From assembly GCA_947586835.1 (NCBI GenBank), contig CANPXT010000003.1:49958-113957 (forward strand): a DNA stretch of 64,000 nt. The letters run 5' to 3'. A program made the position numbers and the translations under genes. Below the pieces are notes generated by a model. That model saw only the letters and a list, made by a program, of their open reading frames with translations, made no database searches and was not told where the DNA came from. Below, piece by piece: positions 59,315 to 64,000 of the stretch. Numbering within the stretch: the stretch's first letter is position 1; every line of letters begins with the position of its first letter. This DNA comes from an uncultured Alphaproteobacteria bacterium (GTDB lineage: Bacteria; Pseudomonadota; Alphaproteobacteria; CAAHEQ01; UBA3637).

Positions 59315-59716
59315 CTACACTCCAAAAAATTCTTTGCCGGAGATTTTCCGACCGGTTATTTCCAAAGCGATAGCCGATAGAGATTTATAAACCTGACCAT
59401 CAAACTCAAAACCATCTTTCAACACACGCAGACGATAAACCTCACCCTTGAACCGTTTGATAAGCTCTGTGCCAACGGGCAAATACGTTGCATTGTCCGG
59501 TTCATCATCCATTGTTTCAAGCAGGTGTTTGGTTGCACTGTCTAATCCGCCAAAGCGCAGTTCTTGCAATCTGTTTGTGACACGCCAGATAAAAAAGGAT
59601 TTACGAGTAGCCTTTGTCGGAAGAGAGAAAAGCTCAATATAGAGTTTGTACAACTCATCAAAGTCTAATTGAGGTATGTCTTCCAAAGGAATATCTAAGT
59701 TAATATTTTTGGCCAT
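59315..59716 (-). CDS. DUF2924 protein
   Basis: About 133 residues. The start is the ATG at 59716 behind AGGAGG; a longer frame with a start at 59767 is rejected because it runs across the ribosome-binding site. Family features are LDFDELYKLYIELFSLPTKATRKSFFIWRVTNRLQELRFGGL and LVKRFKGEVYRLRVLKDGFEF-like segments. DUF2924 genes occur beside serine recombinases. The function is unknown; the basic helices suggest DNA binding. Confidence 0.88.
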   Translation of the reverse strand: MAKNINLDIPLEDIPQLDFDELYKLYIELFSLPTKATRKSFFIWRVTNRLQELRFGGLDSATKHLLETMDDEPDNATYLPVGTELIKRFKGEVYRLRVLKDGFEFDGQVYKSLSAIALEITGRKISGKEFFGV

Positions 59717-59861
59717 TTGTGCCTCCTTTTGTTTGACAATGAATGCTTGGATTTTCTTTTTTATCAAGTCTAATCTGCTGATTTTTCGATAAATCTTTGG
59801 GCTCTGTTTCGTTTAAGATTTCAGCCACCGCTGTTTTTAACAGTTCTATGATTTCATTCAT
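59700..59861 (-). CDS. Small protein (53 residues) overlapping the DUF2924 start
   Basis: An ATG at 59861 follows AAAGGA and the frame runs to TAA at 59700-59702, overlapping the DUF2924 start by 17 bp. The product begins MNEIIELLKTAVAEILNE, a likely amphipathic helix, and its second half crosses the 14-bp repeat motif. It could be a leader peptide coupling translation to the next gene. It is short, so the call is tentative. Confidence 0.4.
   Translation of the reverse strand: MNEIIELLKTAVAEILNETEPKDLSKNQQIRLDKKENPSIHCQTKGGTNGQKY
59737..59750 (-). repeat. 14-bp motif CCAAGCATTCATTG, copy 3
   Basis: Located 20 bp ahead of the DUF2924 start codon, the same spacing as copy 1 has to its gene. 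Confidence 0.7.
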
Positions 59862-59941
59862 GGTTTTATCCTTTCAGAAAGTTCCTTACATACAGAACAA
59901 GTGAAAAAATCGAAAAATCGTACTCACTTTTTTCAATTTTT

Positions 59942-60390
59942 TTTGTTTGCCTGACATGGGGTAAAAATCCACGAGAGGGGCAAAAAGTACCAAAGGAGTT
60001 CCACATTTTTTAATATTTTTTATAACATTTTGTTTTTCAAAGAATATTTTTTGCATAATTTTACCTTTCACTTAAAAATTATTTTTTGTTGCATAAGGTA
60101 AAAATCCCAGAGAGGTCGAAATCTCCCCAAAAAAATGAAAAATTTTTCAACTTTTTTATAATGTATTGATTTTGAATAAATATTTTCATCCGAGTTTTTA
60201 CCTTTCTTTGATGTGAAAGGTTTGTTTTTCCCTTCCACCAAAAGGTAAATTCCCGGAGAAGGCGAAATATTCCTCCTGAGTGAAAATTTTTTTAAAATTT
60301 GTTTTTACCTTTTGGTGAAAAGGACTTTTGCGCCTTTCACGTAAGGTAAATTCCCGAGAAAATGGAAATGTGCCGAAAAAAATAAATTAT
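59942..60390. repeat. Degenerate four-unit repeat in the gene-free region
   Basis: Four related units have cores starting GGTAAA(A/T)(A/T)TCC at 59960, 60097, 60244 and 60345, followed by an AGAGAGG- or AGAAGG-like segment and CGAAAT. Each is preceded by an inverted TTTTACC-type element and followed by an AT-rich stretch. The piece at 60139-60173 aligns well with 55820-55853, so the family also occurs in the GTGACCA region. On the minus strand two units start short frames with AAAGGT before an ATG. No gene is convincing between 59,862 and 60,572. Confidence 0.55.
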
Positions 60391-60431
60391 TTTATAAGTG
60401 ATTGAATTTACAGATAAATAAGTATCGGTGT

Positions 60432-60569
60432 TTTTTTATTTTATGATTTTGCAAGTTTTCATTTAATGATTTTGCAGAAATTCATTTCATTGTTTTGTAA
60501 TTTTTACTTCGGCAGTTTGTGGATTTTTCGTTCGGCTGTTTGAGGATTTTATATTCGGTAATTTAAATC
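60432..60569 (+). repeat. 23-bp tandem array, left of the cassette
   Basis: Six units at exact 23-bp intervals, marked by TTTTGCAA at 60447, TTTTGCAG at 60470, TTTTGTAA at 60493, TTTGTGG at 60516, TTTGAGG at 60539 and TTTAAATC at 60562. Units 4 to 6 also contain TTCGG. Each unit starts with a T-rich ATTTT-like stretch. It lies just beyond the end of the XRE gene. Confidence 0.75.
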
Positions 60570-60572
60570 TTT

Positions 60573-60827
60573 TTAATTGTTCTGATTATTTTTGGTAAAC
60601 TTAATTTCCCATTTATTAAAAATATATAGATTTAATCCGAGAGCTTTTAGAACAAGTAATAACTTACCTGTTTGAGTGGTGTTTTTTCCGTTTTCAACAT
60701 CACTGATAAATCTACGCCCCGTTTCTGATATTCCAGCAAGTTCTTCTTGGGTTACTCCTTGTTGTTTACGAATATCTCGTATTAATTTTCCTATATCTTT
60801 CATTGTTGTTAAATCTTGGCTATTCAT
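60573..60827 (-). CDS. HipB-like XRE-family regulator without HipA
   Basis: Protein of 84 residues. A Cro/CI helix-turn-helix spans about 12-68 (IGKLIRDIRKQQGVTQEELAGISETGRRFISDVENGKNTTQTGKLLLVLKALG, i.e. recognition helix RRFISDVENG), the form seen in the HipB/Y4mF group. A short C-terminal beta segment follows. No HipA kinase gene is adjacent. Two near-palindromic operators lie directly upstream, so it is probably autoregulated. Confidence 0.82.
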   Translation of the reverse strand: MNSQDLTTMKDIGKLIRDIRKQQGVTQEELAGISETGRRFISDVENGKNTTQTGKLLLVLKALGLNLYIFNKWEIKFTKNNQNN

Positions 60828-60844
60828 AATAAACCTCTTTTTTT

Positions 60845-60911
60845 GTTACCATTCGGTATCAATAGTGTGTAAATTTGTGCAGATATCAAGTTTTTGTTAC
60901 CGAATAGTATC
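60845..60911 (-). promoter_or_regulatory. Twin operators upstream of the XRE gene
   Basis: GTTACCATTCGGTATC (60845-60860) and GTTACCGAATAGTATC (60896-60911) are imperfect palindromes with GTTACC and GGTATC or AGTATC half-sites, 51 bp apart centre to centre. This is the arrangement expected for cooperative XRE autorepression. Confidence 0.6.
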
Positions 60912-60967
60912 ATAATTATTATATGGTAAAATAAAGTTTTATGTATCAAAGCAAAATAATTTTTACA

Positions 60968-61001
60968 AAAAAAGAGTATCCTTGCAGGAATGCTCTTTTT
61001 C
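60968..61001 (-). terminator. Terminator after the DUF4143/membrane-protein operon
   Basis: On the minus strand AAAAAGAG, further paired bases, a TGCA loop, then CTCTTTTTTT. Confidence 0.75.
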
Positions 61002-61036
61002 AAATTTTAATAACAAATTATATTTAATTTTTAGAC

Positions 61037-61858
61037 TTATTTGCTTTTTTTTGTTTTCTTAATTGCATTATTTTTTAATTCAGATGCGGAGCAAGAATTA
61101 CAAAATGCGGGTTTTGAAAAGTAAAATTTTATAAATTTTATTTTAAATTTCATCCATCTTTTTATAAAACACAAATGGCATTTAAAATGTGGAAGATGAA
61201 TCCAGGTTTTAGAAAATTCATTTTCCCATATTGAAAAAGGAAATCGTTCTTTGTAATTTTTTATATCTTTTTCTAAATTGTATCCTTGTTCAAATGTTTC
61301 TTTTATGTTGCCTAAATAGTTTAAATTAAAATATCCATCATAAAATTTATTCATTTGAGATAGTATGAAATATGTATATACACATACTTCCTCATATTTA
61401 TTATACAAATTATAGAACAGATTTTTTATGGCTTCATAATCTGGAGTAGATAGATTATTTTTGTTTATCTGTTGAATAATGCTAAAATAATCATCAATTG
61501 AATGTGAAAGATGATTCGTCATTCGTTCTAAATCTTTAAATGAAATCAAAAATTTAGAATTAGCAGCAGCTAAAAAAATATATTGAGAAATATCTATAGT
61601 AAAGAGGATATCAGGTTTCAAGGAAACTTGTAATGATTTTTTCACATCATTATCATCATAAGCTTTTTTTATTTTATCTAAATTATCGCTTTTATAAAAA
61701 ATAAGATTGGAAAATAGAGTTGTTATATTTTCAGATAATATAAAATAGCGTTCATGAATTAATTTTTTTTGTTCTTTTAATTTTTCTCTTATACTAAAAT
61801 AGTAAGCAAACCAAGAACCTATAAAAGCTGAAATAAATATAGTAAAAACTTTAATCAT
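61037..61858 (-). CDS. Unknown membrane-anchored protein
   Basis: Protein of 273 residues. One N-terminal transmembrane helix (about 3-22, VFTIFISAFIGSWFAYYFSI) is followed by a long helical cytoplasmic domain rich in Lys, Asn, Ile and Phe, and a basic C-terminus with a CHLC and CNSC pair that might bind zinc. No recognised family. Very AT-rich. It starts 17 bp after the DUF4143 ATPase gene and is co-transcribed with it; anchored effectors paired with an ATPase are common in defence cassettes, but that is only inference. Confidence 0.65.
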   Translation of the reverse strand: MIKVFTIFISAFIGSWFAYYFSIREKLKEQKKLIHERYFILSENITTLFSNLIFYKSDNLDKIKKAYDDNDVKKSLQVSLKPDILFTIDISQYIFLAAANSKFLISFKDLERMTNHLSHSIDDYFSIIQQINKNNLSTPDYEAIKNLFYNLYNKYEEVCVYTYFILSQMNKFYDGYFNLNYLGNIKETFEQGYNLEKDIKNYKERFPFSIWENEFSKTWIHLPHFKCHLCFIKRWMKFKIKFIKFYFSKPAFCNSCSASELKNNAIKKTKKSK

Positions 61859-61875
61859 CTTTTATCTCTCCTTAC

Positions 61876-63159
61876 TTAATCCTTTAGTGAACCAATAGGA
61901 ACTATTAAAACACCATCTTTACGACGATAAGCATAATTACCTACACCGGTTAAAACCATTTTGAATGATGGAACTTTCATTTTTGTTGTATCAATATTGG
62001 CTTCTAGCTTATTTAATGTTGTCGCCCCTTCTTCAATAAGTCTGTCACCGCCGAGTTTGATTTCAATTAATCCATAAGAGCCATTACGTAAATGAACAAC
62101 AGCATCACACTCTAAATCATTTCTATCTCTATAGTGATATACCTGTCCATCCAAAGCATCTGCATAAATACGTAAATCTCTGATACATAAGTTTTCAAAC
62201 ATCAATCCCATTGTTTGGAGGTCATTTATTAAATCTTTTGCCCCAAGACCTAATGCAGCAGTTCCGATAGAAGGGTCAGTAAAGTAACGAGTATCAGAAG
62301 CCCTGATTGCTGTTTTGGAACGTAAATTAGGATTCCAAGCTAAAGAATCCTCAATAACAAAAATCTTCTTTAATGCTGATATATATGAGCTGATAGTTAC
62401 ATTTTTGTTTGTTAAATCTTCAGTATCCTCATTAGCATAAACATCTTGTGTTATTGATGATATTTTTGCCTGCGAAGCAATAGAGCGTGCATATGAACGC
62501 AATATACGTTTAGTTTTTTCAGCATCCCTTTTAACGTTATCAATTCGTGAAATATCATCATTGACCACAGCATCAAAGTAGTTAATTGCCAATTGTAAAG
62601 CAACGTCAGTATTTGTTCCAATGGATTTAGGCCATCCACCGCGACAAATTAAAAAAGCAATTTGTTCTAAGTCTAAACTATTGCTTCCTGTAACTTTCTC
62701 ATTGTCAGAGAATAAATCGGCCAAAGAAACGCTACCATTACTTTCCCCTGATTCATATAAACTCATTGGACGCATTAACATGCGAGAAATTCTTCCAGTA
62801 CCACTATGTGATATTTCTGATAAATCAGCAGGTACAGCAGAACCTGTTAACACAAATTGACCAAATTCATCACGTTTATCAACTTCAAAACGTATGGCAT
62901 CCCAAAGCTTTGGAGCTAATTGCCATTCGTCAATTAATCTTGGAGTTTCACCATTTAACAGAAATGATGGATCCATATCTGCCATTTCTATGTTTTGCTT
63001 TTTTTGTGCGGGATCTTGCATAAGTAATATACTTTTAGCAATCTGGCTTGCTGTTGTTGTTTTACCGCACCATTTAGCACCTTCAATTAGCACCGCGCCA
63101 GAACTGGCTAATTTTTTCTGTAAAATACTATCCGCTAATCTTGTTTTATATTCTTTCAT
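61876..63159 (-). CDS. AAA ATPase with DUF4143 domain
   Basis: Protein of 427 residues. The N-terminal AAA_14 domain has Walker A IEGAKWCGKTTTASQIA and the Walker-B-like PRLIDEWQLAPKLWD, then the sensor-like FVLTGSAVP. The C-terminal DUF4143 domain carries a nuclease-like HYRDRNDLECDAVVHLRNGSYGLIEIKLGGD segment (D...EIK). These proteins are common in bacteria, often in cargo regions, with unknown function. The start ATG is at 63159, just left of the second 23-bp array. Confidence 0.9.
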   Translation of the reverse strand: MKEYKTRLADSILQKKLASSGAVLIEGAKWCGKTTTASQIAKSILLMQDPAQKKQNIEMADMDPSFLLNGETPRLIDEWQLAPKLWDAIRFEVDKRDEFGQFVLTGSAVPADLSEISHSGTGRISRMLMRPMSLYESGESNGSVSLADLFSDNEKVTGSNSLDLEQIAFLICRGGWPKSIGTNTDVALQLAINYFDAVVNDDISRIDNVKRDAEKTKRILRSYARSIASQAKISSITQDVYANEDTEDLTNKNVTISSYISALKKIFVIEDSLAWNPNLRSKTAIRASDTRYFTDPSIGTAALGLGAKDLINDLQTMGLMFENLCIRDLRIYADALDGQVYHYRDRNDLECDAVVHLRNGSYGLIEIKLGGDRLIEEGATTLNKLEANIDTTKMKVPSFKMVLTGVGNYAYRRKDGVLIVPIGSLKD

Positions 63160-63191
63160 GTTGAAACTCCTTGGTAATATCTATTAATATA

Positions 63192-63371
63192 AACTATATT
63201 TTATTATTTTGCAAGTTTTTATTTTATGTTTTTGCAATTTTTCATTTAATTGTTTTGCAGAAATTCATTTTATGTTTTTGCAATTTATTGTTCGGCAGTT
63301 TGAGAGCTTTTTATTTTATGATTTTGCAAAAAAGTATGGAATTCGGTAATTATTCGGTAATTATTCGGTAA
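63192..63371 (+). repeat. 23-bp tandem array, right of the cassette
   Basis: Six units at 23-bp intervals: TTTTGCAA at 63207, 63230, 63276 and 63322, TTTTGCAG at 63253, and a variant TTTGAGAG at 63299 that follows TTCGGCAG as in the left array. After the last unit come three TTCGGTAA copies at 63342, 63353 and 63364, 11 bp apart. The remaining sequence to 63,520 has only a weak AGCTCA/TGAGCT hairpin. Confidence 0.75.
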
Positions 63372-63520
63372 TATTTAGGTGAGATTGTTTTTTAATAACC
63401 CAGAGTAATTTTTAGATACCAGCTCAGATCAGTTTGAGCTTTATCTTTTTGTAAGTATCGGGAATATAAAGATATTCAAAAATCTTAAATCCAATGGGGG
63501 CTTATCCACCACCAAAACAA

Positions 63521-63549
63521 AAAAGAGGAAAACATTTTCCTCTTTTTTT
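63521..63549. terminator. Bidirectional terminator
   Basis: AAAGAGGAAAA pairs with TTTTCCTCTTT around a CA/T loop, with A-runs and T-runs on both sides. It lies 42 bp beyond the stop of the minus-strand gene at 63591. Confidence 0.85.
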
Positions 63550-63590
63550 GCATTTTAAGGGCGTTTTTAAAGCTTTTCGCAAAGCCGAAT

Positions 63591-64000
63591 TTACCTCTCA
63601 TATCCCGATTCTTGTCGGGTGGGTGTATCACCATTTTCTTTGTGTTCTTGCGCATTTGGTTTGATTGCGGAAATCAGATCGGGTTGTTGGTTTTTGTTTT
63701 CATTTCCCGACGAAGTGTTTGAAGAAGTGTTATCATTTCCCTGATATTCTTGCGCGGCATTTATTGTGGCAGTTAAATGAGGTTGTTGATTTTTATTTTC
63801 AACTGCGGCAACTCCTTTGTCTTTTCCAAATTTCCTTTTATATGCTCCCCGGTTTGTAACACGTATATAATTGATAACGGCAGTTCGATGTGATTGTTGA
63901 TTTTTATTTTCAAATAATTCCTTTCTGGATGCTACCAATTCATTAAATGCGGCAACCTCTTTGTCTTTTGAGTTATATTGTAAAGTTTTTTCCTGTGTCT
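63591..64000 (-). CDS. C-terminal part of an unknown repeat protein (cut by window edge)
   Basis: The frame remains open to the right edge, so only the last 136 or so residues are seen. It includes three short repeats of NKNQQ followed by H or D, then a TA or SA pair (NKNQQSHRTAVIN, NKNQQPHLTATIN, NKNQQPDLISAI), and two KDKxVAA segments. It is polar, low in complexity, and ends in ESGYER. I recognise no family. A TTG within it (63938) is not a convincing start because the upstream residues continue the pattern. Confidence 0.6.
   Translation of the reverse strand, partial: TQEKTLQYNSKDKEVAAFNELVASRKELFENKNQQSHRTAVINYIRVTNRGAYKRKFGKDKGVAAVENKNQQPHLTATINAAQEYQGNDNTSSNTSSGNENKNQQPDLISAIKPNAQEHKENGDTPTRQESGYER

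Noticed and set aside
42106..59750. The 14-bp motif as attachment sites of the serine recombinase
   Set aside because: The copies are in mixed orientation and sit at a fixed distance from gene starts, which fits regulation better than att sites.
59886..60071. Minus-strand frame of 61 codons near 60 kb
   Set aside because: It has a weak ribosome-binding site, but it lies in the degenerate repeat family and the related units break the frame, so I treat it as repeat DNA.
60573..60827. HipBA toxin-antitoxin pair
   Set aside because: Only the HipB-like regulator is present; neither neighbouring gene resembles a HipA kinase.
55596..63371. CRISPR array
   Set aside because: The repeats are short, degenerate or adjacent without unique spacers of constant size, and there are no cas genes.

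Overview
The window looks like part of the chromosome of an AT-rich, probably host-associated member of the Alphaproteobacteria. The lineage call rests on several things seen together: a CtrA-type response regulator, the gene orders rpmF-plsX-fabH-ihfA-merR and bamD-recN-ligA, tRNA-Trp directly ahead of secE-nusG, a CarD regulator, and an SOS box of the alphaproteobacterial GAAC-N7-GAAC type. The exact genus cannot be told from this sequence alone.

Positions 1 to about 36,950 are conserved core genome. First come the start of ctrA, a PleC/DivJ-like histidine kinase and a periplasmic solute-binding-like protein. A MORN-repeat protein then leads a four-gene Mla-type lipid transport operon, followed by a 59-residue membrane protein, an HNH protein and thrS. 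On the minus strand follow the lipid-synthesis operon (rpmF, plsX, fabH, ihfA, merR), a large AsmA/YdbH-like envelope protein, and bamD-recN-ligA. Then come a GTP-type pckA, tRNA-Trp, secE, nusG, rplK, rplA, rplJ, rplL, rpoB and rpoC with three structured RNA leaders or spacers, a small lipoprotein, carD, and a tRNA with a CAT anticodon.

From that tRNA to about 63.55 kb the sequence is accessory. The first part (37.2-41.8 kb) holds a secreted C39-like protein, an SOS-controlled Y-family polymerase, and a metal-response operon: a 17-cysteine metallothionein-like protein, a CsoR-type repressor with a 27-bp palindromic operator, a CDF exporter with a natural histidine run, and a metallo-beta-lactamase-fold hydrolase. 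The second part (42.1-54.5 kb) is a defence island. Its core is a tightly overlapping six-gene operon: a MORC/MutL-like GHKL ATPase, a Z1 helicase-like ATPase, a PD-(D/E)XK nuclease-like protein, an AIPR protein, a Vsr nuclease and a C5 cytosine methyltransferase. An OLD-family ATPase/TOPRIM nuclease, a low-molecular-weight tyrosine phosphatase and an unknown protein follow on the same strand. The third part (54.6-60.5 kb) looks like the backbone of a mobile element: a large serine recombinase, a DUF2924 protein, a replication-type winged-helix protein, iteron-like arrays, and the second copy of an unknown small gene whose paralogue lies at 42.1 kb, beyond the defence genes. The last part (60.4-63.4 kb) is a cassette of an XRE regulator, an unknown membrane protein and a DUF4143 ATPase, bounded on both sides by arrays with exact 23-bp periodicity.

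The most interesting unexplained structures are the paired 23-bp arrays, the eightfold GTGACCA repeat with a duplicated 64-bp unit, a four-unit degenerate repeat near 60 kb, and a 14-bp motif placed identically in front of three genes of the element. The six-gene operon belongs to a class described computationally (MutL/MORC-linked restriction-modification). Its exact mechanism cannot be read from sequence.
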